Source of the DNA: Brachybacterium paraconglomeratum
GTDB lineage: Bacteria > Actinomycetota > Actinomycetes > Actinomycetales > Dermabacteraceae
Assembly: GCF_003994255.1 (NCBI RefSeq)
Contig: NZ_ML133851.1
Span: 620,001 to 684,000, forward strand
Direction: 5' to 3'
DNA: 64,000 nt
How positions within the stretch are numbered: position 1 is the first letter of the stretch; every line of letters starts with the position of its first letter. Of this stretch, positions 23,819 to 31,242 are shown in pieces. Below the pieces are notes generated by a model. That model did not search any database and was not told the DNA's origin. It saw only the letters and a list, made by a program, of their open reading frames with translations. The position numbers and the translations under genes are program-made.

Positions 23819-26107
23819 ATGCTCAAGCGTCATCTCCCCATGCTCGGCCACACCCGTGGCAACCGCCTCGCCATCACCTGCGAGCTCAAGTGCGGCAGCG
23901 CCTGCTCGCACCCGGTCCCCAACACCTCGGACAACTCGCACTTCCGCGACATCGCCGACGCCGCGATCTCGCGCCGCGCCGCGCTCGGCGCGGGCGGCGG
24001 CCTGGCCGCCGCGGTGGTCGTCGGCGCGACCGTCGCCGGCGCCCCGGCGGCGCGGGCCGACCACGGCGCCCGCCCCCAGGGCGACGGGACCCTCACCTTC
24101 CAGGCCATCGACCCGGTGCCCCGCGTCGTCGACGACATGACGGTGCCCCGCGGCTACGACTGGACCCCGATCATCCGCTGGGGCGACCCGCTGTTCGAGG
24201 ACTCCCCCGAGTTCGACCTCGAGAACCAGACCCGCGAGTCGCAGGAGAAGCAGTTCGGCTACAACTCCGACTACCTCAACGTCATCGTCGACGACGAGGA
24301 GGGCACCACCGGCTATCTCGTGAACAACCACGAGTACACCAACGAGAACATCATGTTCTCCCCGGAGTACATCGCCTCGAACCCCGAGGACGTCGTGGGC
24401 ACCGCGATCGCCGCCCACGGCCTGTCGATCGTGGACCTCGAGCGCACCGGCGCGGGCGAGCCCTGGTCCTACGTCGTCGGCGGCCGCCGCAACCGGCGCA
24501 TCACCGGCTTCACCCCCTTCGCCGTGGACGGCCCCGCCGCGGGCTCGGACCTGCTGAAGACCGTCGAGGACCCCGAGGGCATGACCGTGCTCGGCACCCT
24601 GAACAACTGCGCCGGCGGCACCACCCCGTGGGGCACCGTCCTCTCGGGCGAGGAGAACTTCGACCAGTACTTCGTGGGCACCGCGGGCGTCGAGGAGCAG
24701 GAGCGCGTGGGCATCTCCCCCGGCCCCACCTCGCGCCGCTGGGACCTCGTCCACCCCCGCTTCAATCTCAACAACGAGGACTACGAGAACGAGGCCAACC
24801 GCTTCGGCTGGATCGTCGAGATCGACCCCGACGATCCGACCTCGACCCCGGTCAAGCACACGGCGCTGGGCCGTTTCAAGCACGAGGCCGGCACCGTGCA
24901 CATCGCCCGCACCGGCCACGCCGTCGTCTACTCCGGCGACGACCAGACCGACGAATACATCTACAAGTTCGTCTCCCGTCGCGTGTACCGCGAGGGCGAC
25001 AAGGCGAACAACATGAAGCTGCTCAGCGAGGGCACGCTCTACGTCGCGCGCTTCGAGGGCAACTCCCCCGCCGGCGAGATCGACGGCTCCGGCGACGTGC
25101 CGTCCGACGGCGCCTTCGACGGCGCGGGCACCTGGGTCCCGCTGGTGCGCAACAACCGCTCCCTGGTCCCCGGCTTCACCGTCGAGGAGGTCCTGGTCAA
25201 CACCCGTCTCGCGGCCGACACCGTCGGGGCGACCAAGATGGACCGCCCCGAGGACGTCGAGCCCAGCCCCACCAGCGGCAAGATCTACGTGGCGCTGACC
25301 AACAACTCCAAGCGCTCCCCCGACTACGTCGACGAGGCCAACCCCGTCGCCGTGCCCGACGGCGGCAACCGCGACGGCCACGTCATCGAGATCACCGAGC
25401 AGCGCGACGACCACACCTCGACCCGCTTCAACTGGTCGATCCTGCTGCTGGCCGGCGATCCATCCACCTCGGAGACCGCCTACTTCTCGGGCTTCCCGAA
25501 GGACCAGGTCTCCCCGATCTCCTGCCCGGACAACCTGGCCTTCGACTCGAAGGGCACCCTGTGGATCTCCACCGACGGCCAGCCGGGCAAGATCGGCTAC
25601 TCCGACGCTCTCCACAAGGTCACCCTCGAGGGCGAGGACCGCGGCAGGGTCGAGCAGTTCCTGGCCGTCCCCGCCGACGCCGAGACCAGCGGCCCGGTCA
25701 TCCACGACCTCGACGACTCGGTCTTCGTCGCGGTCCAGCACCCGGGCGAGGGCGGCGAGTGGGGCGCCCACACCTCCTACTTCCCGGACTTCGCTCCCGG
25801 CGGCGGGCTGAAGGGCGACCTGGTCGCCGTGCCGCGTCCCGCCGTGGTCCAGGTCTACCTCGACGTCCTCGGCGACTCGGACGACGAGGAGCAGGGCTCG
25901 GACGGCGGCGCCGGCAACGGGAACGGCAAGGGCCGGGGCCAGGCCAACCGCGGCAAGGGCAGCGACAACGGCAAGGGCAAGGGTCGCGGCAACGGCCGCG
26001 GCAAGGGCCGCCGCGACGAGGAGAACCGTCGCAAGGGCCGCTTCGCCGAGGACGGCCGGCGCAGCCGGGACTGGAACAACGGCAAGGGCCACGGCGTCGA
26101 GGGCTGA
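23819..26107 (+). CDS. phoX: PhoX-family alkaline phosphatase, Tat-exported
   Basis: A 762-residue secreted phosphatase of the PhoX (DUF839) family, a calcium/iron enzyme that releases phosphate from organic esters. The N-terminus has an unusually long pre-sequence with a cysteine-containing CELKCGSAC motif. A twin-arginine signal follows (Arg52-Arg53 and a hydrophobic core), with likely cleavage after ARA near residue 80. Family motifs are visible: VNNHEYTNENIM, NNCAGGTTPWGT with SGEENF, and DRPEDVEPSPTSGKIYVALTNN. The last 70 residues are a Gly/Lys/Arg/Asn-rich low-complexity tail not needed for the fold, perhaps wall binding. It follows the two-component system and carries a PHO-box-like repeat. 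Confidence 0.93.
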   Translation: MLKRHLPMLGHTRGNRLAITCELKCGSACSHPVPNTSDNSHFRDIADAAISRRAALGAGGGLAAAVVVGATVAGAPAARADHGARPQGDGTLTFQAIDPVPRVVDDMTVPRGYDWTPIIRWGDPLFEDSPEFDLENQTRESQEKQFGYNSDYLNVIVDDEEGTTGYLVNNHEYTNENIMFSPEYIASNPEDVVGTAIAAHGLSIVDLERTGAGEPWSYVVGGRRNRRITGFTPFAVDGPAAGSDLLKTVEDPEGMTVLGTLNNCAGGTTPWGTVLSGEENFDQYFVGTAGVEEQERVGISPGPTSRRWDLVHPRFNLNNEDYENEANRFGWIVEIDPDDPTSTPVKHTALGRFKHEAGTVHIARTGHAVVYSGDDQTDEYIYKFVSRRVYREGDKANNMKLLSEGTLYVARFEGNSPAGEIDGSGDVPSDGAFDGAGTWVPLVRNNRSLVPGFTVEEVLVNTRLAADTVGATKMDRPEDVEPSPTSGKIYVALTNNSKRSPDYVDEANPVAVPDGGNRDGHVIEITEQRDDHTSTRFNWSILLLAGDPSTSETAYFSGFPKDQVSPISCPDNLAFDSKGTLWISTDGQPGKIGYSDALHKVTLEGEDRGRVEQFLAVPADAETSGPVIHDLDDSVFVAVQHPGEGGEWGAHTSYFPDFAPGGGLKGDLVAVPRPAVVQVYLDVLGDSDDEEQGSDGGAGNGNGKGRGQANRGKGSDNGKGKGRGNGRGKGRRDEENRRKGRFAEDGRRSRDWNNGKGHGVEG

Positions 26108-26132
26108 CCTCGTCCTGCGCGCCGCCTGATGC

Positions 26133-26166
26133 GGACGGGCTCCTCGCTGCGGTGAGGGGCCCGTCC
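26133..26166 (+). terminator. Hairpin terminator after phoX
   Basis: The arms GGACGGGCTCCTC and GAGGGGCCCGTCC form a 13-bp stem with one G-U around an 8-nt loop, 25 bases after the phoX stop codon. Confidence 0.75.
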
Positions 26167-26205
26167 CGTCGTCCGGGGCGCATCGCGGGCGGGGAACGGT
26201 GTCGA

Positions 26206-26309
26206 CGGGCCCGGCCGGTTCATCCTGTCGGCGGGCCCGGCCGGTTCGTCCTGTCGGCGGGCCCGGCCGGTTCATCCTGTCGGCGGCCCGACCGGTTCGT
26301 CCCGTGGTC
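26206..26309. repeat. Four 26-bp tandem repeats
   Basis: Units start at 26206, 26232, 26258 and 26284 on the pattern CGGGCCCGGCCGGTTC-R-TCCTGTCGG; the fourth is degenerate. They fill the gap between the convergent phoX and DUF4031 genes. The core GGCCGG makes each unit self-complementary over a few bases. There is no coding content. Confidence 0.8.
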
Positions 26310-26323
26310 GGACCCGTCGTCGC

Positions 26324-26875
26324 TCAGCCCGTCGGCGCGCCGTCCATCGCCTGGCCGACGAAGCCGGGCTCCCCGGCCTCGCGGGCGAGCGCGTCGAGCC
26401 GTGCCAGCAGCGCCTCGGCGCGGCGTCGGCCCTGCGCGTCGTGCGCCTCGACCCGTGCGTCCCCGTGCGGCTGGTCGCGGGTGAGGCGGAAGGAGCCGGG
26501 CTCCGCGGGCAGCGGGTCCGCGTGGCCGACGAGTCCGACGATCAGGTCGCGCGGCACGGGGTCGAGGCCCAGCTCCGCGGCGTGGGCGGCGCTGCGTCGG
26601 GCACGGGCGGCGGGGCGCTCGGAGAGCTTCACCCGCAGCCCCGAGCGCAGCAGGATCCGGGTCAGCTCGCGGTCGCCGACGAAGCTCACCCCGGCGGCCT
26701 CGAGGTCCTCGCGGGCGGAGGCGGGCCAGTCGTAGTGGTCGAGGTCGAAGGCGCGCGGGGGCAGTCCGGCACGGGCGGCGGCCTCGTGCAGCTCCTCGAG
26801 GGAGCGGTCCGAGACGAGATGGCCCCACACGGTGCCGTGGCGGGGCCAGCGCGGGGTGTCGGCGAAGACGGTCAT
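26324..26875 (-). CDS. DUF4031 domain protein
   Basis: A 183-residue cytosolic protein. The first 85 residues carry the DUF4031 signature: FADTPRWPRHGTVWGHL with DRSLEELH, FDLDHYD and GVSFVGDRELTRILLRSGLR. The rest is a helical, Arg/Ala-rich segment that includes a short HD-like LVGHADP motif. Function is unknown. ATG at 26875 follows GGAGGAA, and its first base is shared with the stop codon of the DUF418 gene (TGATG), so translation is coupled. It is third gene of an RNase HI - DUF418 - DUF4031 unit. Confidence 0.82.
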   Translation of the reverse strand: MTVFADTPRWPRHGTVWGHLVSDRSLEELHEAAARAGLPPRAFDLDHYDWPASAREDLEAAGVSFVGDRELTRILLRSGLRVKLSERPAARARRSAAHAAELGLDPVPRDLIVGLVGHADPLPAEPGSFRLTRDQPHGDARVEAHDAQGRRRAEALLARLDALAREAGEPGFVGQAMDGAPTG

Positions 26876-28242
26876 CAGGTTCCTCCGCGGGCTCGGTGGG
26901 CGTCGGCGGTGCGGGGTATGCGCGGGGTGCGGGGTGTGCGCGGGGTGCGGGGCGTGCTCGATCCTGCCAGAGCGCGCAGCACGTGCTCCATCGGACCGCG
27001 TCGTCCGCTCCGGCGCAGCAGCACGGCGGGCGGGAGCATGAGGAGCCAGCCGGCGAGCACGAGCGCCGCGGCGCCCGCGCTGCCGAGCTGCGCGCCGAGG
27101 TCGAGGGTGTACGGCGGGAACAGGAGCAGGCTCAGGACCGACTGGGCGAGATACGCGCTGAGCGAGACCGCGCCGAGCGCCTCGACGGCGCGCACCGCCG
27201 CACCGAGGGGGCCGCGGGCTCCGACCGGAGGCGGGTCCGTGGCGGAGGCCGCGGCGGTGGCCGTGGCCGCGGCGGTGGCCACGGCCGCAGACGCGGCCGC
27301 GAGGCCGCGGTCCGCGCCCGGTGCGCGCGTCACGGGGCGCGGGTCCCACCGCGCGGCCAGCAGCGCGGTCCCGGCGGCGAGGCCGACGGCCCCGGCGAGG
27401 CCGCTGACCTGGTGGAGCACGCCGAGGATGCCCAGCACGACCTCGACGTCGAGCCGGGCATGGGCGGGGTCCAGGACCAGCACGGCGGTGAGCGGCACCG
27501 CGCCGACCAGGCCGATCGCGAGGCCCCACCGGGCGAGCCGGCCGAGCCGTCGGCGATGCGCGGGGACGTCCTCGAGCAGGGCGCCGCGGGCCATGAGCGC
27601 ACCGAGCGCCATCGGGGAGAGCAGGCCGATCTCCTCGATCGGGGCGAGCATCAGTCCGTGCAGGGCGTCAGGCGCTCGGATCCCGACGCCGGCCAGGTAG
27701 TCCGGTGCGGAGGCGGCCGCATAGCCGGTGCCGCCGCCGAGCCCGACCGTGCCGTCCACCCATCCCCACACGCCGAGCGCCGGCAGCGTCACGATCGCCG
27801 CGGCGGCGAGCACCACCCGGCCCCGGGTCATCAGCAGCGCGCAGAGCATCCCGATCACCGCGTACCCGACCAGGATGTCCCCGCTGAACAGCAGGATCGC
27901 GTGGGTGAGGCCGATCGCCAGCAGCACGGCGAAACGGCGCAGCATGCGCCGCAGGAACCGTCCCGTACGCTCCCCGCGCTCGAGGGAGCGGCGGCGGAGG
28001 ATCCCGATCCCGTACCCGAACAGCAGCGCGAACAGCGGGAAGCCGCGGTTGTCGACGAGCAGGGCGAGCAGCACGTTCACGACGCGGTCCGCGGCGCTCG
28101 CGTCCTGCTGCTTCAGCAGCACCGTCCAGGCGGAGCCGTGCAGCCAGCCCACCAGGTTCGCCAGCGCGATGCCGAGCAGGGCGATCCCGCGCGCGAGGTC
28201 GGGACCGCCCGCACGGGCGTCGAGCGGGACGGAGACGGTCAC
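26875..28242 (-). CDS. DUF418-family membrane protein
   Basis: A 455-residue polytopic protein with about ten helices. RGIALLGIALANLVGW at the N-terminus, DNRGFPLFALLFGYGIGI and GDILVGYAVIGML are the hallmark segments of DUF418/YeiB proteins, relatives of the acyltransferase-3 superfamily. An Ala/Thr-rich stretch lies before the C-terminal DUF418 domain. The extreme C-terminus has four T-P-R repeats encoded by 9-bp DNA repeats. The start is GTG at 28242, overlapping the upstream stop codon by four bases. Substrate and reaction are unknown; transport or acylation of an envelope component is a guess from the fold. Confidence 0.85.
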   Translation of the reverse strand: MTVSVPLDARAGGPDLARGIALLGIALANLVGWLHGSAWTVLLKQQDASAADRVVNVLLALLVDNRGFPLFALLFGYGIGILRRRSLERGERTGRFLRRMLRRFAVLLAIGLTHAILLFSGDILVGYAVIGMLCALLMTRGRVVLAAAAIVTLPALGVWGWVDGTVGLGGGTGYAAASAPDYLAGVGIRAPDALHGLMLAPIEEIGLLSPMALGALMARGALLEDVPAHRRRLGRLARWGLAIGLVGAVPLTAVLVLDPAHARLDVEVVLGILGVLHQVSGLAGAVGLAAGTALLAARWDPRPVTRAPGADRGLAAASAAVATAAATATAAASATDPPPVGARGPLGAAVRAVEALGAVSLSAYLAQSVLSLLLFPPYTLDLGAQLGSAGAAALVLAGWLLMLPPAVLLRRSGRRGPMEHVLRALAGSSTPRTPRTPRTPRIPRTADAHRARGGT

Positions 28243-29261
28243 CGTCCTCCGGCGCCCTCCGGGGTGCCCTGGTGGTGGCGCAGCAGCCAACGGCCCCGCT
28301 CCTTCACCCACACCGAGCTGCGGCGGACGGTGCCGTCCGGGCCGGTGGTGACATAGCGCAGGAGGATCGCGCCTGGCGCGATCTCGTCGGCGAGGAACTC
28401 CTCGGCCTGCACGTCCTCGAGCGGGGCGAGGGCGGAGAGGATCTCGTCGCGGTCGTAGCTGCGCCCGCTCGCGCCGATCTCGGTGAAGGCGGGGTGCAGC
28501 AGCTCGGCCGCGCTCGGGGCGTCGGCGCGCAGCGCGTCGGTGAGCAGCGCCTGCTCACGGGTGATGACCTGCTCGAAGTCGCTGGTGCCGGGGGCGTCGG
28601 CGACGAGCACCGTGTCCTCGACCGCGGTGGAGCAGGAGGCCGCGGGGGCGGGATCGGCGGTGTCGAAGAGGCTGAAGAGGTCGCCCGGATCGCCGGCCGC
28701 GCCGGTCTGCGAGGAGGACGGCGCGGCCGACGGGGAGCCCGTCGACGAGGAGCCGGCCGACGGCGCGGGAGAGGTGCCGCCCTGCGCGGTGCCGCTCCCC
28801 CGGTATCCAGGCCCGACCTGCGGGTCCTGCTTCTTGGAGAACGCGGTCGCGGCGGCGTTGGCGCGCTTGTCGGCCGCCTCGTTCATGGCGTGGCCGGCGT
28901 GGCCCTTGACCCACTCGAACTCGACGCTGCGGCCGGCGAGCGCCCGGTCGATGTCCTTGAGCAGCTCGACGTTCATGACGGGCTTGCCGTCCTTCTTCCG
29001 CCAGCCCTTGCGCTTCCATCCCGGCATCCACTTGGTGATGGAATTGATGACGTACTGGCTGTCGCACAGGATGTGCAGGTGCTGGTCGGCGTCGACGGCC
29101 GTCGCCTCGAGGAGGTCCAGGACGGCCTTGAGCTCGCCCATGTTGTTGGTGCCGTGGGGCCAGCCGCCCGCACGCCAGGTGTCCTCGTCGATGTACCAGG
29201 CCCAGCCGGCGGGTCCGGGATTGCCGAGGGCGGAGCCGTCGGCCGCAGCGGTGATCGTCAT
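28239..29261 (-). CDS. Ribonuclease HI fused to a DUF4440/SnoaL-like domain
   Basis: A 340-residue two-domain protein. Residues 1-150 are RNase HI with all catalytic carboxylates: Asp8 (AADGSALGNPGPAGW), Glu43 (NNMGELKAV), Asp67 (LCDSQYVINS), Asp131 (NEAADKRAN) and the His loop KGHAGHAMNE. It cleaves RNA in RNA:DNA hybrids. A Ser/Pro/Gly-rich linker (about 150-230) leads to a C-terminal NTF2-fold DUF4440-like domain (EQALLTDALRADAPSAAELL to the end) with WLLRHHQGTPEG. The C-terminal domain has no known role here. ATG at 29261 has no strong ribosome site. It is first gene of a translationally coupled trio. Confidence 0.9.
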   Translation of the reverse strand: MTITAAADGSALGNPGPAGWAWYIDEDTWRAGGWPHGTNNMGELKAVLDLLEATAVDADQHLHILCDSQYVINSITKWMPGWKRKGWRKKDGKPVMNVELLKDIDRALAGRSVEFEWVKGHAGHAMNEAADKRANAAATAFSKKQDPQVGPGYRGSGTAQGGTSPAPSAGSSSTGSPSAAPSSSQTGAAGDPGDLFSLFDTADPAPAASCSTAVEDTVLVADAPGTSDFEQVITREQALLTDALRADAPSAAELLHPAFTEIGASGRSYDRDEILSALAPLEDVQAEEFLADEIAPGAILLRYVTTGPDGTVRRSSVWVKERGRWLLRHHQGTPEGAGGR

Positions 29262-29383
29262 GGACGCAATCGTTCCACAGCCCGGCGACGTTCCCCGCTT
29301 CGGCCAACGATCGCTCGCGGTCCGCTGCGCGATCCGCTGTCCGCTCCCCGTGCGTCGCGGAGCACGGCCCCGCGGACTCCAGC

Positions 29384-30400
29384 TCAGCCCACCGGCTTCT
29401 CGTAGGTCGCGTAGACGTGGGCGCGATGGAAGCCGACGGCCTCGTAGAGCCGGGTCGCGCCGGTGAGGGACTCGGCATCGACCTCGAGGACGGCGGCGGT
29501 GAAGCCGGCCTCCGCCCCGGAGGCGAGGGTGCGGGCGAGCACCGCGCGGGCGAGGCCCCGGCCGCGCGCCTCGGGGCGGGTGCCGACGAGCGCCACGTGC
29601 AGCACGCCGGGGCGGTCCTCGGAGGTGACGGCATAGGCGAGCACGGTGCCGTCCGGGGCGAGGGCGATCGTGGAGTGCTCGGGGCGAGAGGTGTGGGAGG
29701 TGGTCCACAGCTGCCAGGTCTCCGCATCGATCGGGGCGGAGCCCCAGTGATCGGCGAAGGCGGCGACGTGGGCGAGCCGCACGGCCTCGCTCCGCTCCGG
29801 GGCGGGGGCGAGGATCCGGGCCCCTTCCGGGGCGGGGAGCTCCAGCGCCGGCCCGGGCAGCTCGCGCTCCATCTCGAGCCAGGAGCGGACCCGTCGGTAC
29901 CCGCGCCGCTCGAGCACGGGGCGGATGTCGGCCCCGCCCGGGCCGGCGTCCGGCTCGGGATCGCGACCGCCGCTCGTGCGCAGCACCGCGGGCAGTCCGG
30001 GGTGCCGCTGCGCGGCGAGCGAGCTGCCTCGCGCCTCGAGCAGCTCCAGGATCGAGGTGCCGATCCCCTGACGCCGGTGCTCGGGGTGCACGGCGCCGCT
30101 GAGCTGGACGCGGGCGCGGCCGTCGCGGTCGGGATGCGCGGAGACGGTGACCAGTCCGAAGCCGACGATCTGCTCGCCGTCGCGCAGGGCGACCGTGTCC
30201 TCGGCGAGGTCCAGGCGCGGCGTCTGCAGCCATTCGCGGATGCTCGGCTCCTCGACGGGCTCTCCGAGCTCGTCGTGGCCGTCGACCGTGTTCAGCAGCG
30301 CGGTGAGCGCGGGGACGTCCTCGAGGGTCAGCGAGTCGCGGCGGAGGGCCGTGGGCGAGTCCGCGGGACGGATCGACGAGTCGGGAGCGGGTCGGGTCAC
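29384..30400 (-). CDS. Tandem GNAT acetyltransferase
   Basis: A 338-residue protein with two GNAT domains. Acetyl-CoA-binding motif A is visible in both: VHPEHRRQGIGTSILELL in the N-terminal half and TRPEARGRGLARAVLART in the C-terminal half. The end, ATRLYEAVGFHRAHVYATYEKP, is typical motif B. Layout and length recall mycothiol synthase (MshD), but key MshD motifs are not convincing, so it is left as a general acetyltransferase. The start is GTG at 30400 after GGAGGAA, overlapping the methyltransferase stop codon by four bases. Confidence 0.82.
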   Translation of the reverse strand: MTRPAPDSSIRPADSPTALRRDSLTLEDVPALTALLNTVDGHDELGEPVEEPSIREWLQTPRLDLAEDTVALRDGEQIVGFGLVTVSAHPDRDGRARVQLSGAVHPEHRRQGIGTSILELLEARGSSLAAQRHPGLPAVLRTSGGRDPEPDAGPGGADIRPVLERRGYRRVRSWLEMERELPGPALELPAPEGARILAPAPERSEAVRLAHVAAFADHWGSAPIDAETWQLWTTSHTSRPEHSTIALAPDGTVLAYAVTSEDRPGVLHVALVGTRPEARGRGLARAVLARTLASGAEAGFTAAVLEVDAESLTGATRLYEAVGFHRAHVYATYEKPVG

Positions 30401-31158
30401 GGGGTTCCTCCGGGGAGTCGGTAGACGGTGACGTGGCTGCGGGAGTCGGCGGTGAACTCGCTGCGGTCCCAGTCCGCCCAGCGGGACTCCCTGGTGAATC
30501 CTGCCAGCTGCGCCATGAGGTCGAGCTCGGCGGGCCAGACGTAGCGCTGCGGGGTGCGGCCCAGGCGCGCCCCGCGCGCCCCGTCGACCGCGGGGTCGAA
30601 GCGCACATGATGGGAGACGAGCTGCTGCGAGACAGGGTCGTAGGTGTCCACGAGCAGGTAGCCGGGCTCGGAGACCTCGACGGTGCCGCCGTGGCCGGGG
30701 GCGAGGGAGCGCAGCTGCGGCACCCCGAGCTCGACGACGAAGCACCCGCCGGGCGCGAGGTGCCGGGCGGCATTGCGGAAGCAGGCCACCTGCTCCTCCT
30801 GCGCGAGGAGGTTCCCGATCGTGTTGAACACGAGGTAGACGAGGGAGAACCCCTCCCCCGCGGAGGTGGACGTCATGTCGCCGGCGACGACGGGCAGCGC
30901 CGACTCGTCGGCCTTCTCCCGCAGCCGGGCGATCATCGGCTCCGACAGCTCGATGCCGGTGACGGGCACCCCCGCCTCCCGCAGCGGGATCGCGACGCGG
31001 CCGGTGCCGACCGCGAGCTCGAGCGCCGGACCGCCCGCGGCGAGGTCGGCCAGCACCTCGACCGTCGGCCCCAGCACCTCGGGCGCGAACATGCCCTGAC
31101 CGGGGGTGTCGTACTCGGCGGCGGCCTGCGCGTCCCAGAGGCGGCTCTGATCGATCAT
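30397..31158 (-). CDS. Class I SAM-dependent methyltransferase
   Basis: A 253-residue Rossmann-type methyltransferase. Motif I is ALELAVGTGRVAIPL, followed by GIELSEPMIARLREKA (acidic residue for SAM ribose) and VYLVFNTIGNLLAQEEQ as motif IV. Such proteins methylate small molecules; the substrate is unknown. ATG at 31158 is chosen (MIDQSRLWD), a conserved start for this group, although the ribosome site is weak. It is coupled by a 4-base overlap to the tandem acetyltransferase, so the two may modify the same compound. Confidence 0.82.
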   Translation of the reverse strand: MIDQSRLWDAQAAAEYDTPGQGMFAPEVLGPTVEVLADLAAGGPALELAVGTGRVAIPLREAGVPVTGIELSEPMIARLREKADESALPVVAGDMTSTSAGEGFSLVYLVFNTIGNLLAQEEQVACFRNAARHLAPGGCFVVELGVPQLRSLAPGHGGTVEVSEPGYLLVDTYDPVSQQLVSHHVRFDPAVDGARGARLGRTPQRYVWPAELDLMAQLAGFTRESRWADWDRSEFTADSRSHVTVYRLPGGTP

Positions 31159-31242
31159 GCGCCCATGGTCACGCCCCGCCGCCGTCGGCGCCACGGATTT
31201 CTCCGGCACCGACGCCGACGGGGCGCGAGAGCGCCCGGAGGC

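Noticed and set aside
26921-26965. Separate repeat element in the DUF418 C-terminus
   Set aside because: A 9-bp repeat that simply encodes T-P-R repeats inside the open gene; noted in the gene entry.
29384-30400. Mycothiol synthase MshD
   Set aside because: Length and two-GNAT layout fit, but MshD-specific motifs are not convincing, so only the family is stated.
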